DNA of 64,000 nucleotides from Atherinomorus stipes. Its lineage: Eukaryota > Chordata > Actinopteri > Atheriniformes > Atherinidae. The stretch spans positions 58,936 to 122,935 of the forward strand of contig JALJCO010003930.1 of NCBI GenBank assembly GCA_023101725.1, given 5' to 3'. Below, piece after piece: positions 1-11,573 of the stretch. The translations under genes were made by a program, and so were the position numbers. Position 1 is the first letter of the stretch, and each line of letters opens with the position of its first letter. The notes under the pieces are model-generated. The model saw only the letters and a list, made by a program, of their open reading frames with translations. It searched no databases and had not been told where the DNA came from.

Positions 1-2086
1 TACAGAAGACAACAGAGGGAGAAGCAGGAACACAGATCCCCCAGTGGATACACGTTCAGCCAGGATGCTGGTAAATATGTGCTTTAGATGTGGGGAGAAG
101 ACACACCAGCAGCTCAGGGGGGATGTGTTGCCGCTGTGTTTGTTGGGGGAGATGGATAAAAGGAGTGAGTGAAGGTGGCAGTGGTAAAATAAAGTTTACA
201 CCAGGAAATATTTCAGCCGCTGTCACGTTAGTTAGAAAATCAGCCGCCAGCTGAGTTGTCCTGTAATTTGATAACGCATTTGAAAATGCCGATGCAGCGA
301 TGTATCGCGCTTGTCTGGTCAGAAAGGGCAATTCTTCACTTTCTGTAGTTACTATTTTATTTAATGATTCCTCAGGTACAGTTGTCCTAAAATTATTCAT
401 ACCCTCCAATTAAAGACAGAGTTGGTAATCCTGCTCAGAAACACTTTTTGTTCTACTGGGTGAAATGGTCCTTCCATCCTGACAGTAGTCAATACATCAT
501 GTATTCATAAAAAGGAAGGAAAATGTCAGACCTCTGTGAGAGCTGCAGGTCTGTAAAAACTCTGACCAGCTCCTGCCATTCACACCGAAAGGCAGGGGTT
601 GGTAATTTGCAACAAATAGACAGAACGAATCAAAGCCTTTAAAACTCAGAGTCTCTGTCCCTCCCCTCTCACCGTCCTCATATGCACCGCTGTATGCGCT
701 GCTCACTGTAAACAAATATAGCTAACGAACTGCTAACTGCTGCTGCGCCGAAAATAAACCAACAAAACAAAACAACAGATAAGGATTAAGTCCTGGAGTT
801 GTGACTTTGGGGACTTTTTACACTGCAGAAGGAGTTGGAGGTGAGTGAATTAAAGATTTTAGAAACATGATTTGTCAGCTGTTTACTATCAAGCTAACGA
901 GCTATCCACTCGGCTGTTATCGTTAACCTGCCTGTAAACACGCCCCCTTCGCTCTGAAGGCGTGGCTTTGGGTGGTGTGTTTTTGTAAAATGTAGCTTGC
1001 TCAAACCGTTTTTCCAACATTGCCAACCCTAGCATTAAAGAAAAGGTTAAATTCACTACAGTAGTTCAAATAACAAGAAACTAAAGCAACTAATAATAAA
1101 TAAAAATTTACAAAATTGCAATTTAGTGAATTATTGCTTTAAAATTTTGGTTTGAAAAATTGTTTTTAAAAAACAAACAAAACTGTCCAAGACACATTAG
1201 AGCACCTTTCCCATGACCAGTGGGCCAAAATACCTGTCAACAGGTGCAGAAGTCTGACTGGATGTTACAGAAAACACCTGACTACAGTGATTGACTTAAA
1301 TTTTAGCTTCTAAACATCATGCTTGTTTACTTATTTTATTTTTTGTTTGTTTTTAATATTTTTGTTGAACCACAATCAAAATCAATGTCATGATTTTCAT
1401 AAAATTTGAATTTATTTCTTTTGTAAAATTCAACTTATTTCACTGACAGCTGATGTTTTTCCTTCTTTAATTGGAGGTTATGAATAATTTAGAGGGCGAC
1501 TGTATGTAAATTAAAGTGTATCAAGATTCATTGTTGTTTTAGAGGGTCAAACATAAACAAGTGTGCCCTCAGCACATTTGCACATTATGAAACCTCAGAT
1601 TGTTGATCATCGCTGTTCACGCCCCAATGAAAAGTACAGCAGCATCCTCAGACGTGGCGTTTTAATCCACACGATAACATCTGGGAGCTGCATCTGCAGC
1701 CGCAGCCTGGCTCCACTAATAGGTCTTGTTGTTTTCCATTTGGAAAGCTCAGGCCTGATTCTCCTCCAGATATCATTTGCCTGAAAATGCAGCAGGGACT
1801 CTGATTCCCCGTCTCTCATTTCCCATCCATTCAGAGCTGGACGTTGGCATCTATCCTCAGCCTGACCTGAAGTCAGCTTTTCTGGACAGGGAGCAGACGG
1901 AGATGGCATTATGTCCACGGCTCCACAGGGTCACCGTCAGTTTTTACCTTTTTAAATTCTATCATGTCATTTTACAAACCTGAAATATTATCACTCAAGC
2001 TCTGCAATTCTTTTCTTTTGCTATAGTTTTGGATCTTTTTATGCTCCATTTGAAGATTAGTTCCTGTTTCATTTGCTGAATCAGCA
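1..2086. other. Unassigned sequence, probably repeat-derived
   Basis: No exon is recognised here. The reverse strand has two open frames without a recognisable domain (117 codons at 56-409 and 72 codons at 497-715). A 27-base block at 390-416 recurs in inverted orientation at 1464-1490 with about one mismatch, so the roughly 1.1 kb between may be a DNA element with inverted ends or two copies of one family. Position 1777-1930 (+) has a protein-like open stretch behind a good acceptor-like tract and is described in the findings. Confidence 0.4.
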
Positions 2087-2089
2087 TAA

Positions 2090-3176
2090 GGGCTGGAATA
2101 TACTTGCTGCTGGTGACGCGTCCACATCATGGCACCCACGCGTTCCCAGCGTACCTAGCGTACGGCACGCAGGTCGCTCACGTTGACGCGAGGTAACGCG
2201 CTGCGTGCGCGTGGTGCAATATTGACTTGAACGCTAGAGGTGCTTATGTGACTTTCTCCGTGACTTTGGTTAAAGATCTTCTTCCACTGAAAACCAGTTT
2301 AACTTGCTCCTTCTGAAATACGGAGGGTCACCCCTGGTTACTTACACATGCTGCACTTGCTAGTGGTGCGTTACCTCCATCGGCTGTATTTCCTCTTCAT
2401 AGAAACAATCCGGAGAAAGGAGCGAATCGGGAAAAGCCTTTCGCTTCTACGTAACATCGAAAATGGCATATCCCACGTGGGTTTATATTCGCCCATGGGA
2501 AGGCATGTAACCCTACCCTCCGCACTAGAAGTGAAGACAGCCCAACTTTAGCTTCGGAGTTGAGAAGCTAATTAGCTAACTGTTTGTTAGCATGGCGGAA
2601 CAAACTCGTTCGTGTGCTCCGTTACACATACAGAGCGGGGGGCGGAGCTTCCTTCATACACTCATGGGAGGGAGCCAGTCAGACGGAAACTCATGAGAAG
2701 GACCCGGAAAAGCCTGCCGTTGGACCACAAGCCTCTCTTCTAGCATACAAATACAGCTGGATACAAAGAAACCAGAAGGTTTTTTTCAACAGAAACGATT
2801 CAGAATGCATTCAATGATAATGGAGAACACAGAAATATTAATGAAATGACCATGGAAATAAATCTTTAAGTGGCCGCACATACCACCTCCGCTGGCGACG
2901 AGACCTCTTTTTCTTTCGCTGCAGCAAAAGTAACTTCTTCCTTGAAGAAGTTGTCCACATTGTCCGCTTTCCACATACACCTGGGTCGTTCACGTATGCC
3001 CCGGATATACAATCTGACCGGCAGATTGACCTCAGTGTATAAGTGCTGTGTACTGTTCCCTGCGGTCGCCTTTGGTATTGAGCGTTTAGGCCGCAACATG
3101 CTGCAGCAAGTATATTCACAGACGACGCAGACCGCTAGCGTGAACATTTGCGCCCACAGCAAGTATATCCCAGGCC
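2090..3176. mobile_element. PIF/Harbinger-like non-autonomous DNA element
   Basis: The left end reads GGGCTGGAATATACTTGCTG. The right end, reverse-complemented, reads GGCCTGGGATATACTTGCTG, so the termini are inverted repeats with two or three mismatches. Both ends are flanked by TAA (2087-2089 and 3177-3179), the 3-bp target duplication typical of PIF/Harbinger. The 1087-bp interior is CpG-rich near the left end and has only short open frames on both strands. No DDE transposase is visible, so this is a MITE-type derivative. The superfamily call rests on the TSD and terminal repeats only. Confidence 0.7.
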
Positions 3177-3389
3177 TAAAGGTGTCAAGATCTGGATTAC
3201 ATCATTTATTGACTTCAATTAACAAAATCAATAAATATGATAAGTTGCTTTGAGTTCATTGAAATTGAGAAGATCAAATCTGTTTAATACAACAGAGCAG
3301 CCAGATCATCATTCTGCTCGCCACGGTGCTGAACAGGAGAGTAGAAGAAATAATAGACAGAAACTGAGGGGACCAAATTATGTAAACAA

Positions 3390-4140
3390 ATTAGGGCTGT
3401 AATGGTACACAAAAATCACAGTTCGGTATGTACCTCGGTACACAGATCACGGTTCGGTTTTTCCTCGGTACAGTAAAGGAGAAAAAATCAACAAATATTA
3501 ATGTCTTGTGTTTTATCACCAAGTTCACAAACTTTAACTAAGCCGAGGATCTCATCCCGCCCAGGTTTCCGAGATTATTGGAGGGCGCTGCCCTCCAGGC
3601 CAGCCGTCCTACAAAGTAGGTTGTTATTGTGATTGGTTTTCTATCCAGCACAGGTCACAGACTGGTTCAGGTTCATTTCTTAGAACAGGTTTATATTGAA
3701 TTAAAAACTAAACTGATGTTAGTTTAGGTTTCATGACAGCATGTCATGCTGCTCCTGAGTTCTGTGTGCGACCGCCCACAGACACGGCCGCCACGGGATG
3801 AGCGCGAGGCGCCTAGACAGAATAGGCATCGAAAACACGTCACCAGCTGAAACTCAGACACAGATACAGTTTTAAACTCAACCGAGAAACTGAAGATGGA
3901 AACACTGCACTTTTCTCTTCACTTGCTGGTGCGCTGATACGAGATGTTATGAATCGTTTCATAGAGCTGATTGTAGTTATACTGTAGGTCATCAACACAG
4001 CGGCTATCACCTGGTTTCCCCCGGTCTGCGCCCTCCCTGTTGGCTGAGGGAAACGCTGGCCGCAGTTTGATTGTCAGCGCTGTTTCATTTTGTGGCTTTT
4101 TTCGCTCCCTCTTCGTCTAAAACAAAGTGCTGACTGGAAA
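3390..4140. repeat. Truncated hAT-type repeat fragment
   Basis: The stretch begins with TTAGGGCTGTAATGGTACAC and runs into repeated ACGGTTCGGT-like blocks (about 3420-3470), a terminal pattern common in teleost hAT derivatives. No matching inverted end was found downstream, so the element is probably truncated. The rest of the stretch has no recognised content. Confidence 0.4.
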
Positions 4141-4154
4141 TTTGGCAGATATTG

Positions 4155-4179
4155 ATATATATATATATATATATATATG
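4155..4179. repeat. (TA)n microsatellite
   Basis: Pure TA dinucleotide run of about 12 units. Confidence 0.9.
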
Positions 4180-4204
4180 TAACAGTGAGGTTTTATCTTT
4201 CATA

Positions 4205-5350
4205 TTTTGAAAAATGTGACTATACTGCAAAAACTCAAATCGTAGCAAATATATTTTTCTAATTTCTAATCAAAAATATCACACTCAAAATAAGACAAAA
4301 TTACTTAAAGGAATAGTTCACCCTCAGAACGATTTAACTTTATTTTCCACTTACCTTCATGGTGAGCAAGACTCTGGAGCACTTTTTTAATATTTCAAAT
4401 GCAGCTGGCGACCAGGACGACTTCTCGTTTTCACCCAACTTTCATATAATGGAGTTCGATTGAGCCCGAGCCAACAAGGTCCTTAGAAGTCCACAAAAAC
4501 TTGTTAATATTCCTCCATACTGCTCGTCCAATGTAATCCAAGTGTCCTGAGTGGGTAGTGTCCATAATTTACTCAAAACTACGCCATTTAGTATATTTTT
4601 AGAGCCTAAATAGAAGTACATTGCATCTCTTGCGTGCACGCCGATGCGCGTTCATGAAACTACGGAAGGCGCGGCAGACGAGATCGCACGTTCCCTTTTT
4701 CTTTCATTATTTGTTTTAAATCAATATCCAACTCCTCTTGTGTTTGTCCCGGTTCGTCTGCAGCTCTGTTGCTCTTAACACAATGTAAACAGTGAATTTC
4801 TTCTTCTACGCTTGTATTATCGGCAGCGTTGGCTCTGAACGCCGAGGCTTCCGTAGTTTCGTGGATGCGCAGGTGCGCGCTCCGTGGAGTAATATATTCT
4901 TCTTTTTAGGCTCTAAAAATATAGTAAATGATGTCGTTTCGACTAAATTCTGGACGCTGCCCACTCAGGACACTTGGATTACATTGGACGAGCGGTATGG
5001 AGGAATATTGACAAGTTTTTGTGGACTTCTAAGGACCTTGTTGGCTCGGGCTCAATCGAACTCCATTATATGAAAGTTGGGGGAAAACGAGAAGTCGTCC
5101 TGATCGCCGGCAGCATTTGAAATATTAAAAAAGTGGTCCAGAGTCTTGCTCACCATGAAGGTAAGTGGAAAATAAAGTTAAATCGTTCTGTGGGTGAACT
5201 ATTCCTTTAAAGAGAAACATTTCAGTCAGATATAAGATCTCGTTTTAAGGTAATGCGTCTTATTTCAAGAAATCTTATCAAGAAAATTTCGCTTATGCCA
5301 TTGGCAGATTTATTTTTTAACTTATAACAAGCAAAAAAATCTTGGCCACT
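4205..5350. repeat. Fish dispersed repeat interrupted by a TTAA element
   Basis: The flanks at 4205-4304 (CTGCAAAAACTCAAAT, then AAAATAAGACAAAAT) and 5211-5345 (TTTCAAGAAATCTTATCAAG, then TTGGCAGATTTATTTTTTAA) read as two halves of one dispersed teleost repeat. The 906-bp TTAA element at 4305-5210 is inserted between them. A related copy lies at 34987-36381. Confidence 0.5.
4305..5210. mobile_element. Palindromic TTAA-flanked MITE
   Basis: Both termini are TTAAAGGAATAGTTCACCC in inverted orientation, with TTAA at 4305-4308 and 5207-5210. The arms (about 4305-4668 and 4846-5210) are long imperfect inverted copies of each other. Conceptual translations of 4442-4639 (-) and 4792-5073 (+) are nearly the same peptide because of the symmetry, and neither is a gene. 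The TTAA target is used by piggyBac-like and some other DNA transposons. The superfamily is inferred, and no transposase is present. A partial relative lies at 32439-32870. Confidence 0.75.
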
Positions 5351-5360
5351 CTTAAAATAA

Positions 5361-5390
5361 GTTTATTTATTTATTTATTTATTTATTTTA
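5361..5390. repeat. (TTTA)n microsatellite
   Basis: About seven TTTA tetranucleotide units. Confidence 0.85.
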
Positions 5391-6983
5391 AGTCCATCTT
5401 AGATGAGTTTGGGTCCAAAGAGTGCCCATTTGTTTTAGCTAAATGCAGGGATTTCCATTGCAGCACCCGTGTTTATAGATCATCAATGAATAATGTGGTG
5501 TTCAGCCTTAGTACAGGATTGTCTATAGTTATGTTCCATGATATTAATGATATTATCAACTGTGGGTGATAACGCTCCTAAAATCTTTCCAGTTTCAAGT
5601 TCAGACAATTAATGAAGCCAAACTTCATGTTTACTGGCTTTACTTGCTCTGACAGGCAGCGGGAAGAAATAAAGTTTTCTTAACAAAAAGAAAGGCAGAA
5701 AGTCCGTCACACAGAGATGCAGAACACAGAGAATGTTGAAGGAGCAAAGCTAAAGTTGGCGTAGAAGGAAAACACAGGCGGTAAAACAAAGCGGAGGATC
5801 TGGCACTGAACAAAGGAAACCTGCAATTATTTATACTGATGGAAATAACAAACATGACGCAGGTGAGCCTTTTAAAAAGCCACAAACAAGAACAAAAAGC
5901 AAACTCAACCAAATAAACACAGGGCCAATTTTATACTAAATAAAACGAGAATGAGTTCTCATTTAGATGCAGAAGAGAAATAATTTCTAAAATGAGAAAA
6001 ACTGAACAGTAGCTATAAAAGTGGCTTAAGAACCTACAAGATTTCAAAACTCTTATGATCCAATTTTACTTTTACTATCTGATTCCATTTTTATATGTTT
6101 TATTTTCATGTTATTGTGTTATTAGTTCATTTATTTAGTTTAGTTTTTAATATTTTAAACATGCTGGTGTCAAATTAAAAATGAGGATATTTCAATTAAA
6201 TTAATGATAAAATACTTCATTAATCCCCATATGGAAACTATAATAAAAGGGAATATTTTGTCTGTCTTACCAAGTCAAAAGTGGTACTTTTAGCCACACT
6301 TCATCTGTTTTTGGAAACAAGTTTGAGCTTTTAGTCCTTGAGCTGTTGCACTGAGTAAATCAGAGTGCTGGAAAACAGAAAGCTTGATATGTGAGAGGAT
6401 GTCAGCCACTGCTCTGAGTGAACCTGCGCTGCTCTTTGCAAGGCGCTTATTGTTGATCTGTAGCTGCTGCAGTCAGCAGGGCGGCAGTCCACCGATTAGC
6501 ACAGCCCAAGGAGAGATGCAAATTACACCTCATTTGAATAAATGAGGGATTCCTTATGCTCAGAGCAAGATGGAGAGACGACAAGAGAAAGGAGGGGGGG
6601 AGAAGTGATGAACAAAAAGAGAAAATGAGTGGGAGAGCAAAGAGAGGGACAGTGGCAGCTGCAGAGAAAGCAGGACTGCAGAGAAAGCAGGACTGCGGAG
6701 CGTTGGGGTGTCAAAAACAAGAAGTGGAGGAGATGAGGGGCAGGAAGCCCGGAGGAAAGAGGGAAAATTAGATGGAGCGTGTCAAGAGATGAGGGTTGAG
6801 ACTGAGAGGAAGACTTGCATATGGGTACCGGGTATCTCCCAGTTCCTATGGTAACACTAGACCAATCCCATACTCTTGTATAATGAAAAAGAAAAAAAAA
6901 AAAAAACTTCTGCTGCTCCAATTTTCACAGCCAGAGGGATTTAACATCCCACTCCACAGCTTTCTAAACGCACACATACATTA
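5391..6983. other. Unassigned, non-coding by inspection
   Basis: No exon is recognised. Reverse- and forward-strand open frames around 5640-5912 and 6523-6984 are compositionally biased. A purine-rich tract covers 6556-6780. The stretch 6300-6545 has an octamer-like ATGCAAAT at 6516-6523 and looks like possible conserved non-coding DNA (see findings). Confidence 0.35.
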
Positions 6984-7018
6984 GCACACACACACACACA
7001 CACATACACACACACACG
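6984..7018. repeat. (CA)n microsatellite
   Basis: CA dinucleotide run with one TA interruption. Confidence 0.9.
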
Positions 7019-7874
7019 TATTTCCAGTGATAGATGGGGATGTTTGTGTATCTTCCACTGTTGTCAGCGTGAAGCTTCACAGCCGTTTCAAAAAACAGAC
7101 GTGGGAAAAACAAGCAGAAGTTTTGGACTCGTTTTACTGTCTACACTGCAGAATGATCTGCCTCCTGCTCTGATCCATTCCCAGTGCATTCCCAGTATGA
7201 GCACCTGACCCGTTCATTCACCTAGGTTAATATTAAAGCAGAACTGCAGATCTGTGGGTCAACTTTCTTCTTCTACAGAAACATCCACCGTGAGCTAAAA
7301 GAGCAAACAGTGTCGTCTAGTTCAAATGATGAACACAATAAATGGATTAAGTTGCCACTGCAACGATGCTGCATTCGCTGACCATGTGAAACTTTGACTT
7401 TCCAAACTCCATCTAAAGCAAATCAGAGAAAATGGCGGTAAGTTAAGTTCTAGGTTATCAAGTTGGCTAAACCTGATTTATATACATTTATTCACTCTCC
7501 AAAAAATGTCACTTACATCATACATGTTGAACATTTCATTTCTTATTATTTGTCTTAAAGGCGGGATAGAAGATGTTTGTGGCATTTCAGAAAGCAGAGA
7601 CTGTTAGTGAGTTTTTGAGGAAAGCGCATGCGCATGACCAACCTGCTGGATTCACAGCTCCCTCCTCCGGCCACAGTTTTAAGACAACATGCACATGATC
7701 CCTATTAGATCTTTTTTTTTGTAAAAGCTCCCCATTTTTATGAGCTATCATCGATCTCACTGTTACACTAACTGCACATTCGTTTTCCATGAAGGCCACA
7801 GTAGTTGCAACAGGTCTATAGTAACGTGTAGCTAACTCACCAATACACCAGAAAGTTTAGCATCTTACACTGCC
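7019..7874. other. No feature seen
   Basis: I see no exon, RNA gene or recognisable repeat terminus in this stretch. Confidence 0.3.
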
Positions 7875-8965
7875 TATAGACTAATCCGGCCAAACGCTGC
7901 CAGTAGACTGTCCGCCATTGCTTGGGGAGCCTTTCTGTAGCTACATGTGTAATTAGAACAGATGAGAATCAGACTTTTTTCTTAACAATATGGAGGAAAT
8001 CTGGAAGGACTGTCACATTCCTGGTTGTTGGAACATCAGAGGAAAACTTTAATGTGGTAATAAGTGAATAAGAAGATCACGGACATTTATTTTGTAAAGG
8101 TTTCTGCTGTCTGTGAGAAAAGTGGACAGTGCTGCTGTCTGTATGTTTGTATCAGGGAGGAATATCGGACACACAGAGCAGAGAGGGAATAACATGCTGC
8201 CACAGTAGAGAAAACATTGGATTTAATCCCAAACAACAAAAACACGGTAAATTATGGTGAACACTCATTAATCTGACACGTTATTTCACTATTTATGCTC
8301 CAGAAAATGACACACCGCATAACATTATCATGCTAGCTTATGCTAACAGAGACAGCTGTGCTGTTGCTGCGAGTTAATGACTTATCTGGGAGATGTTGTG
8401 AAATATAACGTTATTTGTTCTGATCAGGGCAACGTGTGACCAGGAAATAAAGATAGTAGAGCCACAAACGGATCATGAAGCCTTTAGTTTCATGTTTCAT
8501 CTGCAGGACATGTAAAGGCTACGTGATCTGTAGCTGCAGTCCTTAAACAATACCAAAAGCCAAGCATATGACAAAATAGAAAAGTTACGACCTTTGAAAG
8601 AGTTTAATTATTTAAACTTTGATAAGTATACATGAAATGTGCGTGTTATTCCAGTGTGGCTTGTCATTGAAGCCAGTTTCTGGAGATTAATAATAGTTTA
8701 CTATTATTCATAGTCATATTCATATTCATATATTTTAAATTAATGCTCCGATATAAACATAATATGTCAGAATAAGTCTGAGATCTCCGGATAACATACC
8801 AGTAGGTTATTACCTTAGATGACTGTCCAACGTTATAAATTCAGATAATCACGCTGCTTTCCATGTTGGCAGGTATGAGGTTATCAGGACTACAGTAGTT
8901 CCCCAAGCAATGGCAGCACCGCAAGATGGCGCAACACACAAAACGCCCATTGGATTAGTCTATAT
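7875..8965. mobile_element. DNA element with inverted ends
   Basis: The left end (7875-7927) begins TATAGACTAATCC and reaches GCCATTGCTTGGGG. The right end (8899-8965) carries the reverse complement of both blocks (CCCCAAGCAATGGC, then GGATTAGTCTATA). This gives terminal inverted repeats of about 50-65 bp around roughly 1.1 kb. No transposase frame is visible. Exact boundaries and any target duplication are uncertain. Confidence 0.55.
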
Positions 8966-11153
8966 CAGACAAATGCAGTGGTATAACACCACATCATTCT
9001 CCTGCATAGCACTTAAAAATATTTTAATCTGACAAGAAAATGTTAAGCATAAAAGTTCTCTGTCAAGTAGAAATTTAGCAAGCAATGCTTCGGTTGTAAT
9101 TACTATCAGGCTTTTTAGTGCTCGCTAACACTGAAACGTTTTACTGAGAACAATTCTGTTTTATTCCTTTCTTCTTCCGTCATTCTCCTCTTCTCAGCAA
9201 CCTAGAAAAACTTTTGAAGCCACCTTCACTGGGGTTTTGTTCAGCCATTTTCTGAATGTTACTAACTGCTAGCAGAATGATTAACTACCTAACATCAGAG
9301 AGCACGTACACAACTTACAGCATGTAGTAAAAGTGACTGACAGCCCAATTGACAAATGGAACATGCAATGAGAGCGGAAATGATTGGCGGATGTTTTTTC
9401 AGGTCCCATTATTTCCACAGCTGATGTAAAATAATATTTATATAAGTTTTTCCTTAACCATACCTTATGGGGCAGGGAACCCAATTTCATAAAATATTGC
9501 AAATATTTTTCAAAGAAACATCTTCTACACTACCTTTAATGCAAAAATGACTCGTTTGGAATAGTTTTAGGAGAAATACAAACTTTTTTTTCTCACAATA
9601 GAGCAACAAAGCATTCCCAGCGGCAGCCATGATATTTTTCACACTTTGTTTTAAAAATGACAGATAATTTATTTCCAACATCTCATTTCAGAGCCACAAC
9701 AAAAGCAGCTTGAGAGGCTGAACAGTCAGTTTGAACCATTGTGAGAATTAAGATTGGAAGCCTGGATTGGGGAAAAAAAAAAAAACAAAAAAAACAAAAA
9801 AAAACCCCTTTTCTTTCAATAAATATTACATGGTTTCAAATAATTATTTCCCAAAACATGTTTAGGCAAACAGTTCTTTTCATTTCAGCATGGAGGAGAT
9901 GAAACTTCATCCCTCAGTGATTTCTGACACTTTTCTCAGTCACAAATTAAATTTTAAAGTGTAATCAAATGCTTTTAAGTCTATATAGATATATTTAAAG
10001 GAGCAATATACAACTTTCTGGTGTTAAGAATATGTTTTATCTGTCTCACTTTGATGGCACAGGGATATCAATCATGTACATTCCTGGAGCCATTGTTGCC
10101 CAGCAACATCCACAGGCTGAAAAGCTGCACTTCACAACTCTGTGTTCCAGCCTGGAGCATCGCCGTGCAGCTGAGTTTTGCTCTATGCAGTAAAAGAAGG
10201 AGAAGAACGAACAAAACAAGAGATGACACAAGAGGCAACATCAGACCGATTATTATTCACTGGAGAGATTTTGGAGAAGAGGTAGGAGGCAAGATGGGTG
10301 CTGGATTACCCGTCGTTAGGGTGCGTCTCACCGAGAAAATTTCAGTAGGCCAGTAGTTTCCGCTGAACTCTCAGAGCACAGCCAATGAAATAACAGTTCT
10401 ATGTAATTTAGTCAGAAGCGCTACATACAACGGAGGAAGAGAAACTCCAAGAAAAACTACACTAAAACCGACTTAAAGGCGTGTCATGATCTTGATAGTA
10501 AGTAAAGCAGCGAATTGTCAGAAGCCAGATCATAGTGCCAGGTTTGCGAATAGCTAGAGTTTACAAACAACCGTTAAGCTAAATACGATGCTAACGCTAG
10601 CTTAGCTGTTTGTATATAATACATTGCAGGTGGACGCTCTGGGCTCTGCTGGGCCCACTCAGCACCTCTGCGCCCAACTTGGCGGTGACTGAAGCTCAAA
10701 TTTCTTATCATGTGAAGGCCCCTTATATACTCTATCAGCCTGTTTTGTTGCATTTAATTCTCATTGTTTAGCATATGGCAGAGCAGCTAAAACCCCTACG
10801 TGGTAATGTAATATCACTGTTGCTGTTATAACATCATGTCCCTCTTCTTTTCTGCAAATATAAAAATTGGTCACAAAACAAGAGATATTCATAAGGAAGG
10901 GATGCAAATGACACACATTAAAGGAATCCAAAAAAGAACATAAAATTATCTAAAATAATCAAAACAAGTCTGCTGCATTATTTTCTTTATTTATTTTCAT
11001 CTATCTATTTATTTATTTATTTGGTCTGACGACTTGAAAAACAGAAAAGTTCTTGAATAACTAAAAGAGCCAAGGCATGTCTCCATAGTCGGTTTGTTGA
11101 ATTCATCCTTTTTTCTGGCAAATAGCAAACATATTCTGAAATGCAAATATATA
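8966..11153. other. Unassigned, with a partial TTAAAGG-type repeat
   Basis: An A-rich run lies at about 9770-9805. At 9996 a TTTAAAGGAGCAATATACAA block resembles the left terminus of the TTAA-flanked elements at 28229 and 48048, but no matching right end was found nearby. The 111-codon forward frame at 10021-10356 lies inside this repeat-like stretch and has no recognisable domain. No exon is recognised. Confidence 0.35.
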
Positions 11154-11495
11154 CAGTCATGGAAAAAGTTAAGAGACCACACATTGTTTTCTCATATCAT
11201 GGTCATTTTAATGCCTGGTACTACGAAAAGTACATTTGTCTTGATAAATATAATGATAACAACAAAAATAGCTCATAAGAGTTTAATTTAAGAACTGATA
11301 TTTAGCGATTTTCCATGCTTTTCTTGATCAGTGATTTTGGTTATTAAACATCAATAGCATTGTACTGCCAAAAACAGCTTTTAGGCATTCTAGATTTCCT
11401 TTTCTGTCTCTTCTAGTCACATGATTCACACCACAGTTAGTACTCGATAGCATTAACATTATTTTTGATGACAAGGGTGGTCTCTTAATTTTTTG
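11154..11495. mobile_element. Mariner/Tc1-like MITE, truncated
   Basis: The left end, just after a TA (11152-11153), reads CAGTCATGGAAAAAGTTAAG followed by AGACCACAC. Near the right end GGTGGTCTCTTAATTTTTT is the inverted counterpart, but the last bases are lost, so the right terminus is degraded. Position 54966-55029 is one arm of the same family in opposite orientation. TA flanking and the AGACCAC terminal motif fit Tc1/mariner derivatives. No coding capacity remains. Confidence 0.6.
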
Positions 11496-11505
11496 CATTT
11501 TATAT

Positions 11506-11513
<8 letters not shown>

Positions 11514-11573
<60 letters not shown>
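11514..11573. repeat. (TA)n microsatellite
   Basis: About 50 bp of TA repeats, entered through a short ACACAC run and broken near the end by TATGTA. Confidence 0.9.

Noticed and set aside
4442..5073. Two similar small proteins on opposite strands
   Set aside because: Their similarity is due to the inverted arms of the TTAA element. No transposase or other domain is present.
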